NCBI GenBank assembly: GCA_026122225.1
Contig: JANEZZ010000805.1
Coordinates: forward strand, 310,001-374,000
Source: Heloderma charlesbogerti
Taxonomy: Eukaryota > Chordata > Lepidosauria > Squamata > Helodermatidae
DNA length: 64,000 bases
Direction of reading: 5' to 3'
In this document: positions 10,189-20,904 of the stretch, in pieces
How positions within the stretch are numbered: the stretch's first letter is position 1
Layout of the letters: each line of letters opens with the position of its first letter
Translations under genes and position numbers: made by a program
Notes under the pieces: generated by a model
Database searches by the model: none
What the model was told of the DNA's origin: nothing
The model's input: only the letters and a program-made list of their open reading frames with translations

Positions 10189-10990
10189 TAGGGATGTCAG
10201 AGAATTCCGCCATGGTTCTCGGTGAGGCCGAATGCCAGTGCATTCGGCCCACTGAACTCCGTGGCAGAACGGCCTGCCCCCCCGCCCCCCCGTGGATCCC
10301 ACCTGGGACAAGACTCACCTGGGGCGGATCTTCCAGGCAGTGGCAGCGGCGGCTAGTCTTCCGACCGGCTGCCATCGCCGCCATTTCCAGACTTGTGTTA
10401 AAAAAAAAAAAAAGACATGATAGGCTACGTAAAGATTTACGTAGCCTATCATGGCTAGGTTTTAAAAAAAAGAAAAAAAAGATGTGATAGGCTACGTAAA
10501 TCTTTACGTAGCCTATCATAGTTGGGTGGGTTAAAAAAAAAAAAACGCGTATGCAAATGGCGGCGGCTACAGCCACCACCATTTGTGTTCCTTCTTTTTA
10601 CCGTCTTAATCTACGTAAATATTTACATAGACTATGACGGCGAAAATAAAGGGGAACGCAAATAGCGTAGTGGGCACTATTTGCGTCCCCTTTTGATTCG
10701 CCGTTTTAGCCTACGTAAAGATTTACGTAGGCTAAAATGGGGAATCAAAAAGGGACACAAATAGTGGTTTTTGTTTTTTTACCTACCCAGAGCCCTCCGC
10801 GGCTGGCAATCCTTATGCCTGGGCCTGGCCGACTGCTCCATGGAGCTGCCATGGAGCACAGCCGGCTGTGGAGGATTCCGGGGGGGAGGAACAGATCGCC
10901 TCCCCCCCATCGAGGATTCCAGGGGGAGGGACAGAATGCCTCCCCATCAACATAATCAGCGGAAAGGTAAGTGACTTTCGTACATCCCTA
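10189..10990 (+). mobile_element. Foldback hAT-like element E5 (flanks do not match)
   Basis: A end TAGGGATGTCAGAGAATTCC, B end CTTTCGTACATCCCTA. The 8-bp flanks GAAATTTT (left) and TATAAAGC (right) do not match. The left side is LINE-like or unknown DNA and the right side is DIRS gag. A recombination between two copies in different places, deleting what lay between, would give this arrangement. Interior palindromes are present (for example 10416-10450 and 10484-10520), and a GGTAAGT donor-like site lies at 10968-10974. Confidence 0.88.
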
Positions 10991-11179
10991 TATAAAGCAG
11001 AAATACCCAGAGTGGGTTTGGGTCCTGACCAGGTATTTGGATATTATTTACAGGGCCTATACAGAATATGAGGGCGGGGCATGGCAGGCATATGATGAAT
11101 TATTTGTATGTGGGCCGCCATTGACCCCACCCTGCATTGGGATGTGAAGGACCTGTGGCTCCAATTCATGACCCCAGCA
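10991..11179 (+). pseudogene. DIRS-order element 1: gag-like fragment
   Basis: About 11036-11110 reads IYRAYTEYEGGAWQAYDELF and, after a frame change, DPTLHWDVKDLWLQFMTPA. The aromatic-rich pattern (Y..YEG.AW..YDE.F, then DPTL.WD..D..LW) resembles the gag-like protein of vertebrate DIRS/Ngaro elements that I know as family knowledge. The fragment stops at E6. What follows E6 is already the RNase H region, so the rest of gag and nearly all of the reverse transcriptase are missing. Confidence 0.6.
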
Positions 11180-11956
11180 TAGGGATGTACCAATCCCTTA
11201 CCGTGCCATCCGGGGGGGGGGTGTCCACCAGGGGGGGAGGCAATCCATTCCTCCCCCTGGAATCCTCGCCATCTGGCTCCACTCGCAGTGATTCCGCGGA
11301 GCTGCCAGCCGGCTCTGAGGACCCAAATGGCGACCAGTGTAGCGGACGCCATTTGCGTCCCTGTTCCTTCGCACAAAGCGGACCGGTGTAGTGGGTGCTA
11401 CGCTATTTGCGTTCCCCTTATTTTCACCGTCTTAGTCAACGTAATTGTTTACGTTAGGGATGGCGGAGAATTTCTCCACGAATCTATGGGAGGCCGAATG
11501 CCAATGCATTCAGCCCCCCGAAATTGGTGGGGAAATTCTCCACCCCCCCCGCCACCCCCTGCCACCCCTGGGACGGGACTTGTGAATGTCCCTTTTGGCG
11601 GTGGGTCCTGGCGGCGTTTCGCCAACCAGCTGCCACCACCGCCATTTCCCCGTAAAGTAAAAAAAAAAAAGTGATAGGCTACGTAACTATTTACGTAGCC
11701 TATCACGGCTAGATTTTCAAAGTCAGCCATGATAGGCTACGTAAATCTTTACGTAGCCTATCACGGCTGACTTTGGGGGGGGGGGAAAGCGCGTACGCAA
11801 ATGGCGGCGCCCATGGGTGCCACCATTTGCATTCCTTATTTGGGCATGGGTAGTCTATGTAAAGATTTACATAGACTACGGCGAAAGTAAGGGCAACGCT
11901 ATTGCGCTGGCATTCGGCCTCCCCGGGATTCTTGGAGAAATTCTCTGACATCCCTA
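11180..11956 (-). mobile_element. Foldback hAT-like composite E6 (one copy nested in another)
   Basis: The outer copy begins with a B end (TAGGGATGTACCAATCCC) at 11180 and ends with an A end (AATTCTCTGACATCCCTA) at 11956. A second A end (TAGGGATGGCGGAGAATTTC) starts inside at 11455, so a second copy was inserted in the first and later lost its own B end. The outer flanks CCCCAGCA and TATCAGAG do not match, and they belong to two distant parts of the DIRS element (gag and RNase H), which indicates a deletion across this position. Confidence 0.82.
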
Positions 11957-11977
11957 TATCAGAGTGTCTGCTGCTAT
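11957..11977 (+). pseudogene. DIRS-order element 1: bridge to RNase H
   Basis: Twenty-one bases between E6 and E7. Read with the sequence after E7, and with one copy of GCTGCTAT removed, the frame runs on as IRVSAAMKADLQAW, which shows that they belong to the same coding region as 12890-13045. Confidence 0.65.
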
Positions 11978-12881
11978 TAGGGATGGACAAAAGTCCCTTA
12001 CGTGTTCTCGAAGCTTGCTTTGTGGTGGGGGGAGGCGCTTCAGTTCTCCCCCCAAAGTTCAGGCGAGGGGGGGAGGCACCCCGCCTTGCCCGACCGAAAT
12101 TCAGGCTGGGGGGGAGGCGCCCCATCCATTGCCGGCAAAATTCAGGCTGGGTAAAAGTGCTCCATCTTCCTGGCCACGAAAAAAAAGAAAAACACACACA
12201 TACACGCCCGTGATAGGCTATGTAACGATTTACATAGCCTATCATGGCTAGATTTCCAAAGTCAGCCATGATAGGCTATGTAAATCATCACGTAGCCTAT
12301 CATGGGTGACTCTGAAAAAAAAAAAAAAGCGCGTACGCAAATGGCGGCTCCCATGGGGACCGCCATTTGCATTCCTTATTTTGACACGTCTAGTCTACAT
12401 AAAGATTTACATAGACTACGGCGAAAATAAGGGCAACGCAAATAGCGTTCCCTTATTTTCGCTGTAGTCTACGTAAATGTTTACGTAGACTAGATGTGCC
12501 AATATAAGGAATGCAAATGGTGGCGCCCATGGGCCGCCGCCATTTGCGTACGCACTTTTTTTTTTTTCAGAGTCATCCGTGATAGGCTACGTGACGATTT
12601 ACGTAGCCTATCACGGGTGTGTGTTGTTGTTTTTTTTACTTTACTTTTTTTTTTTGCAATGGTGACGGCAGCAGCCAGTCGGGAGACCGGCCACCGCCCC
12701 CGCCCCCGATGAAATGCCGCCGAACCGCCGCCGGGACCAGCGACCGATATAGACATTCGGCCATGGTAAGTCCCATCCCGGGGGGGGGACCAGTGGAGAA
12801 TTTCCCCACCAATTTCAGGGGGCCGAATGTGTTGGCATTCGGCCTCCCGAAAATTCATGGAGAAACTCTCTGCCATCCCTA
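11978..12881 (-). mobile_element. Foldback hAT-like element E7
   Basis: B end TAGGGATGGACAAAAGTCCC, A end GAAACTCTCTGCCATCCCTA. Perfect 8-bp duplication GCTGCTAT (11970-11977 and 12882-12889). Excision restores an open DIRS frame. Palindrome pairs lie at about 12208-12305 and 12578-12617. The A side has an ATGGTGACGG start (about 12659) and a GGTAAGT donor-like site near 12764; the short frame in between has a stop. Confidence 0.95.
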
Positions 12882-13045
12882 GCTGCTATGAAGGCCGACC
12901 TGCAGGCATGGCTGCACTTCCTAGATGAATTTAACAGTATTTCTTTCTGGAGGCAGGAGCTTTTATTGGAGGCTGAACTTCAGATACACTCTGATGCATC
13001 TGGTGCCTTTGGTTTTGGAGTCATTTTCCGGGATCAATGGTGCAC
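12882..13045 (+). pseudogene. DIRS-order element 1: RT-RNase H linker and RNase H start
   Basis: The frame MKADLQAWLHFLDEFN leads into IHSDASGAFGFGVIF (about 12990-13025). The HSDAS block is the first catalytic aspartate region of a retroelement RNase H. The domain is interrupted by E8 after FRDQWC and resumes at 13978. Confidence 0.85.
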
Positions 13046-13969
13046 TAGGGATGGCGGAGAATTTCTCCCCGAAACTTCGGGGGGCCGAGCGCCAACGTGT
13101 TCGGCCCCCCAAACAAGTTTCGGGGAGAAATCCTCTGCACCCCCCGCCCCCCGCACCCCCCCCGGGACGGGACTTACCTTCCCTGAATGTCCCTCCCGGC
13201 GGCGGGTCCGGCTGGCGGTTCGTCGGGTGTTCGAGCGGGGCGGGAGCGGCAGCCGGTCTTTTGACCGGCTGCCGCCCCCGCCATTGCAATAAAAGGGAAA
13301 AAAAAAAGTCCCCTGATAGGCTACGTGATGATTCACGTAGCCTATCACGGCTAGATTTGCAAAGTCAGCCGTGATAGGCTACGTGAATCGTCACATAGCC
13401 TATCACGGGTGACTTAAAAAAAAAAAGAAGTGTGTGCGGATAATGGCGGCCCCCATAGGGAGCCGCCATTCCCGTTCCTTATTTGGTCACTGTAGTCTAC
13501 GTAAATGTTTACGTAGACTACGGCGAAAATAAGGGCAACGCAATTTGCGTTTCCCTTATTTTCGCCGTAGTCTACGTAAACATTTACGTAGACTACAGCA
13601 ACTAAATAAGGAACGCGAATGGCAGCTCCCTATGGGGGCCGCCATTCGCGTACGCGCTTTTTTTTTTTTTTAAAGTCACCCGTGATAGGCTACGTGACGA
13701 TTCACATAGCCTATCACGGCTGACTTTGCAGATCTAGCCATGATAGGTTACATGAATCGTCACGTAGCCTATCAGGGGGCTTTTTTTTTTTTTTTACTTC
13801 CGCGTTCGCGGCCAGGCGAGGTGAGGCACCTCCTCCCCGGCCTGAATTTCAGCCGGGCGAGGCGGGAAGCCTCCCCCCCCAGCCTGAACTTCGCGGGGGG
13901 AGCAGCGAAGCGCTCCCCCCCACCGCGAACAAGCTGCGAGAAAAGGTAAGTGACTTTCGTCCACCCCTA
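13046..13969 (+). mobile_element. Foldback hAT-like element E8
   Basis: A end TAGGGATGGCGGAGAATTTC, B end CTTTCGTCCACCCCTA. Perfect duplication TGGTGCAC (13038-13045 and 13970-13977). It is very similar to E2 and E18 over most of its length, suggesting that these are recent copies of one subfamily. Outward donor-like sites are ACTTACC near 13171 and GGTAAGT near 13946. Confidence 0.96.
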
Positions 13970-14278
13970 TGGTGCACCAGGCTGGGGCTGGAGGACTGGT
14001 TGGTTGCTGGTGCAGGAAGGGATCTCACCTTTTTAGAATTCTTTCTCATTTACATGGCAGCACATTTGTGGGCCAAACAACTGTCCAACTCTGTAGTGCT
14101 CTTTTGGTGTGACAACCAGGCCACGGTTCAGGTGATTAATTCCCTGTCATCCCGCAATCCTAGAGTAATGGTTTTGGTCAGGGCATTCACTTTGCAATGC
14201 CTCTGGTTTAATATCTTGTTCCAGGCCCAACGTATCCCTGGCTTGGATAACGCCATTGCTGATGTTTTGTCGCGTAAC
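13970..14278 (+). pseudogene. DIRS-order element 1: RNase H, C-terminal part
   Basis: An open frame holds LTFLEFFLIYMAAHLW, then VLFWCDNQATVQVINSLSS (the catalytic CDN block) and, at the end, RIPGLDNAIADVLSR. This is the usual order of the DIRS-order RNase H (E in the FLE block, D in CDN, ADVLSR end). It runs open into E9, which interrupts it at CGCGTAAC. Confidence 0.92.
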
Positions 14279-15217
14279 TAGGGATGGCGGAGAATTTCTC
14301 CACTAATCTCAGGGTGGCCGAATGCCAATGCATTTGGCCCCCCGAAATTGTTGGTGAAATTCTCCGCCACCCCCCGGGATGGGACTTACCTCCCTCGAAT
14401 GTCCCTCAGCGGCTGGTCCTGGCGGAAGTTCGGCGGCGTTTCGTCGGGGGCGGGGGCGGCGGCCTGTCTTCCAACCAGCTGCTGCTGCCGCCATTACAAA
14501 ATAAAGTAAAAAAACCCCACACACCTGTGATAGGCTACGTAACGATTAACGTAGCCTATCACAGCTAGATTTCCAAAGTCAGCCATGATAGGGTACGTAA
14601 ATCGTTACGTAGCCTATCACAGGTGACTTTGAAAAAAAAAAGAAGCGCGTACGTAAATGGCGACGCCCATGGGCACCGCCATTTGTGTTCCTTGTTTGGT
14701 CCCGGTAGTTTAAGTAAAGATTTATGTAGACTACGGCGAACATAAGGACAACGCAAATAGCGTTTCCCTTATTTTTGCCGTAGTCTACGTAAATCTTTAC
14801 GTAGACTACCAGGACCAAATAAGGAACGCAAATGGCGGCACCCATGGGCGCCGCCATTTGCGTACGTGCTTTTTTTTTTTCCAAAGTCACCCGTGATAGG
14901 CTACGTAATGATTAACGCAGCCTATCACGGCTGACTTTGGAAATCTAGCCGTGATAGGCTACGTTAATCGTTACGTAGCCTATCACGGGTGTTTGGGTTT
15001 TTTTAACTTTTGTTTTTCGTTGCTGGGGAGATGGGGCGCTTCTTCCCAGCTTGAATTTCGGCCAGGCGAGGCGGGGCGCCTCCCCCCTGGCCTGAATTTC
15101 GGCCAGGCGAGGCGGGGTGCCTCCCCCCCAGTCTGAACTTCGGGGGGAGAACCGAAGCGCCTCCCCCCACTAAGAAGCAAGCTGCAGGACCAGGTAAGTC
15201 CCTTTCATACATCCCTA
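14279..15217 (+). mobile_element. Foldback hAT-like element E9
   Basis: A end TAGGGATGGCGGAGAATTTC, B end CTTTCATACATCCCTA. Flanks CGCGTAAC (14271-14278) and CGTGTAAC (15218-15225) differ by one C-to-T change at a CpG. On the minus strand an ATG at about 14494 opens a frame starting AAAAAGWKTGRRPRPR that leads to the A-side donor-like site (ACTTACC near 14385). The B-side GGTAAGT lies at 15192-15198. Confidence 0.95.
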
Positions 15218-16203
15218 CGTGTAACCAGGTACAGATGCTTCGGGATCTTGCTCCCTGGGTGCAGGAACTGCTGGGGACCATGCCAGTCAAGCTTTGGGAG
15301 ATTGGCAGGATAAGGCCGAGCGGGCCATGCTGCAGTCTGTAGCACCTAGCATGAGGGCTTTTTACTTCAAGGCAGGTAGGGAGTTCTTTGTTTTCCGAGA
15401 TTCCTTGCAGCTGCTGCAGGTTTGGCCCATTCTGGTAGAGCACCTGTTGCAATTCTGCATTCATGCTCAGCGGAGAGGCCTTTCGGTTCGAACCATTGGC
15501 AGAAACCTTTCCGCTCTAGCCTTTTGGTCCAAGCTGAAGGGGGTGCCTGATAACACTGTTGACTTTAGGGTGAGGCGAGCTCTTCAGGGTTGGGCACAGA
15601 TGTCTCCTGCAATACCTGACACTCGGCTTCCTTTGACACCAGATATATCGCTGGGACTGAAGGGACAGTGGTCATCTTTATGTCACTCTCAATATGAGGC
15701 TAACCTTTTCCATGCCACAGCTTTAACAGCATTTTTTGGAGCATTTCGGATTTCAGAATTGGTTATGGCCGCCAAGGGCGATCTGTCTGGGCAAGCATTA
15801 CAATTTAAGGATATTCACTTTTCATGTGCGCATCCATCTGCAGAGGTCTAACACCAATCAGTGTGGGAGAGGAGTGCAGGTGTCTCTTTTCCCTGCCACT
15901 CGGGAAGAGTTATGCCCGGTGGAGGCTCTATGGGCATTCCTCAGTGTTCGAGGTGACTTGCACAGCTGCCTTTTCTGTCATAGCAACTCTGCCCCCCTGA
16001 CCAAATACCAATTCTGGACTGTCACAAAGCTGGCCTTGAAGGGTCTTGGTTTAGGTGCATTCTGTTTTTGTTATCATTCTTTCCATATTGGGGCTGCTTC
16101 AACCACTGCAGCTATTGGCTTCCCAATGGACAAGGTGCAGTCAGTGGGTAGGTGGTGCTCCAAGGCCTATAGAGCCTATGTGAGGCTGCTACCTGGGCAC
16201 TAG
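15218..16203 (+). pseudogene. DIRS-order element 1: tyrosine recombinase
   Basis: This is a phage-integrase type recombinase split over two frames (about 15294-15851 and 15736-16203, with a frame change near 15835). The core-binding part holds GLSVRTIGRNLSALAFWSK. The catalytic part holds FFGAFRISELV with the first catalytic arginine. Later HSFHIGAAS occupies the H-x-x-R position, but with histidine in place of the second arginine. GRWCSKAYRAYVR supplies the nucleophilic tyrosine region. DIRS-order elements use this enzyme instead of an integrase. The lost arginine (probably CGT to CAT) and the frameshift make it inactive. Confidence 0.9.
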
Positions 16204-16361
16204 TTCTTATGCTGGTGTTCTCACATGTTCACTTTTGTTTCCTAGCTCTCTGGAATGCTCAGGGGCCAGTGCGTGTGCTTATTTGTGGGCATAGCATGGT
16301 CCTCTAGGTTGGATGGAGGGCCTCCCAGTCAAGCTGTGGATCCCATCTCGGACTCAGCCAG
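16204..16361 (+). pseudogene. DIRS-order element 1: spacer after recombinase
   Basis: Degenerate continuation between the recombinase stop and E10. The sequence leads into the SGNH-like domain that follows, and its frame is broken. Confidence 0.45.
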
Positions 16362-16515
16362 TAGGGATGGATGAAAGGGACTTACCTTGTCCCGCAGCTT
16401 GCTTCGCGGTGGGGGGGAGGCGCTTCGCTTCTCCCTCCGAAGTTCAGGCGAGGGGGGGAGGTGCCCTGCCTTGCCCGGCCGAAATTCTTCAGGGAGAAAT
16501 TCTCCGCCATCCCTA
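16362..16515 (-). mobile_element. Foldback hAT-like element E10, 154-bp mini copy
   Basis: B end TAGGGATGGATGAAAGGGAC, A end GAGAAATTCTCCGCCATCCCTA. Perfect duplication TCAGCCAG (16354-16361 and 16516-16523). It lacks every TACGTA palindrome and holds only about 130 bp of the B side (with ACTTACC at about 16380) joined to a short A terminus. Confidence 0.95.
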
Positions 16516-16764
16516 TCAGCCAGTATGCCAACTTTCAGTGGTTGGGCAGATGTGGCATGCATTGGGAGCGCCTCCTGCCTACATTATTCCAGCATGGTTT
16601 GGTTTGTGTGTCCCCTCAGGCTGTGCTGTTACACCTCAGGGGAATGATTTGGGCTTGCTGAAGGGCAAGGCCCCCATTTTGCAGGCTTTGGCCAACATTC
16701 AAGTTATCTGGCATTGTTGGCCGGGAGTTTATTGCCCAGACTGGTGTGGTGCGATAGTTTGGAT
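16516..16764 (+). pseudogene. DIRS-order element 1: SGNH-like domain, first half
   Basis: An open frame reads VLLHLRGNDLGLLKGKAP, resembling the VLVHLGGNDLG block that carries the catalytic-type asparagine of SGNH hydrolases. Then come ALANIQVIWHCWPGVY and CGAIVWI. E11 interrupts it at GTTTGGAT. SGNH-like reading frames are known from some tyrosine-recombinase retrotransposons; the function of this one is unknown to me. Confidence 0.75.
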
Positions 16765-17559
16765 TAGGGATGTCAGAGAATTCCGCCACGGATCTCGGTG
16801 AGGCCGAATGCCAGTGCATTTGGCCCCCCGAAACCTGTGGTGGAACAAAGCCCCCACCCCACGAAAGGCGCATGAAACGGAGCACTTACCTGCTGCCGTC
16901 CGCACTGACTTGCGAATGGCGTCTGCGGCCGCCATTTGCTTCCTCATTATAGCCGTGATAGGCTATATAAATAATTACATTTGTGTCCCTGTGGAGGCCG
17001 TAATAGGCTACGTAAGTATTTACATAGCCTATCATGGCAAAAATCCCCACAAATACAGCGGACGCAAATGGTGGCGGCTACGGCGGCTGCCATTTATGTC
17101 CCCTTTTTTTGCCATTTTAGGCTACTACAGTGAAAAAAAAGGGAATGTAAATGGTGGCCACTACAACATTTGCGTTCCCTTTTTTCTTTTTGCCGAAATA
17201 GCCTACATAAATATTTACATAGGCTAAAATGGCAAAAAAGGGGACGCAAATGGCGGCGGCTGCCATTTGCGTCCGCTGTTGTGTGTTTTTTTGCCATGAT
17301 AGGCTACGTAAATATTTACGTAGCCTATCACGGCAAAATACAGGGACGCAAATGGCGGCGGCTATGGTAGCCGCCATTTGCGTCCCTGCAGACTTCCCAG
17401 CGGCCGGATGTCCGGCTGCAGGGAGCACCGGCTGGCAGCTCTGCGGAACCTTCGCAGAGCGGAGCCGGCTGGAGAGAATTTCAGGGGGAGGAACGGAGCG
17501 CCTCCTCCCCACCGCGAATGTCACCCTTCGAAAAGGTAAGTGACTTTTGTACATCCCTA
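16765..17559 (+). mobile_element. Foldback hAT-like element E11
   Basis: A end TAGGGATGTCAGAGAATTCC, B end CTTTTGTACATCCCTA. Perfect duplication GTTTGGAT (16757-16764 and 17560-17567). The interior differs from the main subfamily: it has TTTGCGTCC and GGACGCAAA palindromes around GGCGGCGGCTATGG. Donor-like sites are ACTTACC near 16885 and GGTAAGT near 17535. Confidence 0.95.
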
Positions 17560-17860
17560 GTTTGGATCCTCGGGTCTTGGACAGGGCCCACAGGAAGGTG
17601 AAGAGGGACATAGGTAATGCCTTAGTCAGTCAAGGGGATGGGATAGTTAGGCATCCTGATATTTCATACACATGGAGGGAGCTATATAGGCCAGATGGGG
17701 TCCATTTATCTGCAAGGACAATGATTTGTTTTTGGCCAAACTGCAAAGTGGATTGCTTGAATGGCTTCAGCGCAGATGGGGGGAGAATGGCTAAGCAGAG
17801 GCTTGCCACCTTCCTGTGGCAGGTATGTGTGGGCACCTTGGTGGGTTTTAGGGTTGGTGA
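17560..17860 (+). pseudogene. DIRS-order element 1: SGNH-like domain, second half
   Basis: The frame continues as VLDRAHRKVKRDIGNALV, then RHPDISYTWRELYRPDGVHL. The DGVHLS block matches the D-x-x-H catalytic motif that closes SGNH domains. A stop falls after about 17900. The same D/H block seems present but degraded in the second element on the minus strand (about 56770-56900). Confidence 0.78.
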
Positions 17861-18230
17861 GCATTCGGAGGCACCATTTCAGGTGACTGGTAAGGCCTGA
17901 GGCTCCCAGCTAAGGGTTTTGTGGCCCCGGTTGGGAGATAAGGATTACCTTTGAGGCCAGCTCCTCTCATCCGCTATGGGTTTTGTGGCTCGAGGGGAGG
18001 TGACAGAGGAAGGCTTCCCCACCCCAAATTGGGGGTGAATGTCTCACCCAATACTACGCCAGGCTACGCTGGCTTTGAGAAGGTGCCCGCTTAGTTTCCC
18101 CTTCACCGATCAAAGAATGTCAATAAATGTGGCCCAGATTTTATTCCAAATACTTGTGTCTCATCTCTTTATTTCTCCCTCCTTACACCTGCAAAAGGTG
18201 AGATCAGTTTTTGTCCTGTTAAAATTTTGA
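17861..18230 (+). repeat. DIRS-order element 1: 3' noncoding end
   Basis: Two similar units, GGGTTTTGTGGCCCCGG-like (about 17915) and GGGTTTTGTGGCTCGAGG-like (about 17978), suggest the direct repeats found at the ends of such elements, though I did not define a full A1-B1-A2-B2 layout. At about 18121 lies CAATAAATGTGGCCCAGATT, which is nearly identical to a sequence at about 56320 (minus) in the second DIRS-order element, showing that the two belong to one family. Confidence 0.6.
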
Positions 18231-20329
18231 ACCCCATGTGTGAAGTCTCTGTGAGAAGAGGACTTCTGTGATACAAAAAACCTTGTACACATTATTCAGC
18301 AGATACAGGTTTAACAAATAGTATCCGCTTATAGAAGAGAGATACTAGCATTCCTCCCAAAGGGAAATACCAGCACCCATTTGTAAACAGTACAATAAAA
18401 TCTGTATGCCAACACTGAAACTCAGGTATTTGTAAAATCCAAGATAAGGCATTGTTTGCACTGATAACAGAGAACAGAAATACACTAACACTGCAGATAG
18501 GATTTATTTAAAATTATGTTAACAAACACCACCAGAAAGACAAAACACCAAAAACAAACCTCCAAAACCTGATTTCCTTCATTAGGACCTGAAGACCATT
18601 CCATTTTGGAAGATTAAATCTGACCTGCAGGTATTTGTAATAAAAAGTAACAGCATAGTTGTTTTGTCTATGTCTTAGCTGTGATGAAAATAATATCATG
18701 CTTAATGTTATGCTCTTGTTCAGCAGAGAAACAACAACAATATCAATTCAGAGACTACTGAAATGAAAGATTTTATTTCTGGAATTACTACTGGTTCAGA
18801 TAAAGGCTACCCTGACAATGATAGCTGGTTTATATTGCATACAAACACACTGAATATTAGCTTTGTGAAGATAGTGTTATGTTCCCCTGGCCAATGAAAA
18901 TTTTTACCTTCTGTGCTGAAAAACACTTTTAATACAGTACTAGTGGAATATATTAATCTTTATAATTTGCTAGGCTTGCCTTTTTAATGGAAATCTGCCA
19001 CGTTTTACCTAGTAAGGAAGTAAAAGTAGATATCTGTACATTTCATAAACTATTTCAAAAGAGACTGAGTCCATTTCATATATTCATTGGGGATAAAATT
19101 AGAAATGGATGAATCAGTATGTTTCTGGTCTGTGTCCCTTTTGCATGCATTCACCCACATGTCTGTTACATCCTGTTTCCACATTAATCTGCAATTTAAA
19201 AAGATATGCATGAGAGTTCAGATTTAAAATATACATTTAAATCATCCTTGTAGATAGCCCACAAAAGCTATTAGCCTGCAAATATGTTTACTAGCCTTCT
19301 GGCAGCTGGTAGAGGAAGAGTGCAGCAAGTTGCTGCATTTCTATGCTGAGTGTAGAGAAGGGGGCTTCCCTTCTCTGGTAGCCCACTTGGTTTCTATGGT
19401 GGGCACAGATTAGGGACAGAGTGTTCTATTTCTCCTCCATCAGCCTACTCACTTGCCTACATGGAATTCTTTGCCACCTATGGCTACCAGGGGGCCATCT
19501 ACGTGGCACTGCTTTCAACCTTCACTCCGTTGTAACTGCACAGCATTTCAGCTGCGAATTAGCTTCTGCTGTGGAACCTGTGCGATTTACTGTGGACTTC
19601 TCCAACGGGAAAATTTGCTGTGCCCTGACACATAGCCACTGAAATGAAGTAAACTATGGCAGTCACGCCACTCATTTTTTTTACCATTATATTTAAATGT
19701 TCAGCTGCGCAGGCATGTGAGGGTAGGGGTGCAACACTTCGGGTTTTAGTAGCTGATTTGTATTTTAGGGGTTCTTTTGTGTCTGTCTGTTCCTCGAGAC
19801 TCTCGTGATGGTCCTCACATGCCAAGGCGTGTGCCCATGAGAGGTATGTGCCTACCCATCATTCCAAAATGGTGGCTGGAGCAAAGTTGGTCCTGGACTT
19901 TCCACTCCCCCGGCACCCCCCAGCCCTTGGCCATTGACTCCAAAGCAGCCATTGCAAAGATACGAAGCTGCGAAGGTATGGTTGAAGAAATGAGCATTTT
20001 TCTCCATGCCTCTGTAACTGCAAAGCCATGAAGGCATGGGAAGGGGTAAAGGGGTGTCACAGATTGACACAAACAATAGGCATGCCTACCACATGACCAC
20101 CACAAAATGTGAACTCAGTTCAGGGAAGGGACAGACAGCTTGCAACCATGGGAAACCCGCAGCAAACCAAAAACATTGCAGCAAAACATCTCTTTGGAAA
20201 TCTGCATTTTCCTGGTGAAAACCACGGTTTGGTTGCGAAGTGGTGATTGTGTTGTATGTCCCCAAAGACCTTGAATCGAAGCAGCCCTGGAGTAAATGGC
20301 TCGTGTAGATGGCTAGTGCTTCAATACAA
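18231..20329. other. No gene or clear repeat recognised
   Basis: AT-rich DNA with only short chance reading frames. I see no splice-flanked exon pattern and no transposon protein. Confidence 0.5.
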
Positions 20330-20470
20330 GGCTGATTTAAATATGTATTTAGAATGTAGTTTCTTCTCAAAATGCACATTCCTAAAACATCATTTCTCTC
20401 AAAATATGCATTTTAAAACACATTTTGATACTTTGAGCTGAGAACTGTATTCGAACATTTAGGAAGCCAG
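20330..20470. repeat. AT-rich interspersed repeat with TATGCATTTT motif
   Basis: AAATATGCATTTTAAAACAC and related blocks recur in similar AT-rich form at 38560-38990 and 44430-44872. Likely fragments of one repeat family of unknown class. Confidence 0.4.
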
Positions 20471-20904
20471 TGGATAATCAATTCTCATCCAAATATTAGC
20501 ACAGGAAGTATGGATCATCACGTCAGTTCTTATAGGAATTCACAAAGATTGAATTTCTCAGGCATTCCCAGGTAGAATGAATGAACGTATGGGTGTGTGG
20601 TAGTCCCTGCACTGCATTTTTGTGCATTCCTTAAAATTTTATAGCTCGCCCCTACACCAGGGATGGGGAACTTCTACCTATGAGCAGATGCAGATCCCAG
20701 GTTCTCCATCAGGCCTGCAAGCTTATTCTTCTGTTATCTCCAATCAGGGGTGGGAGACAAGAGGGTATTTAAAAGCAATCCACATTTAAATATCCTGCAG
20801 AAAACTGAGCTGCACTTTACAGGCATGAGAACTGTTACAAAGAACTGAGATGTACATTTTGAAGGCAGGAAACTGTCTCATAGAGTAGAAGTGTGCATCT
20901 TTTG

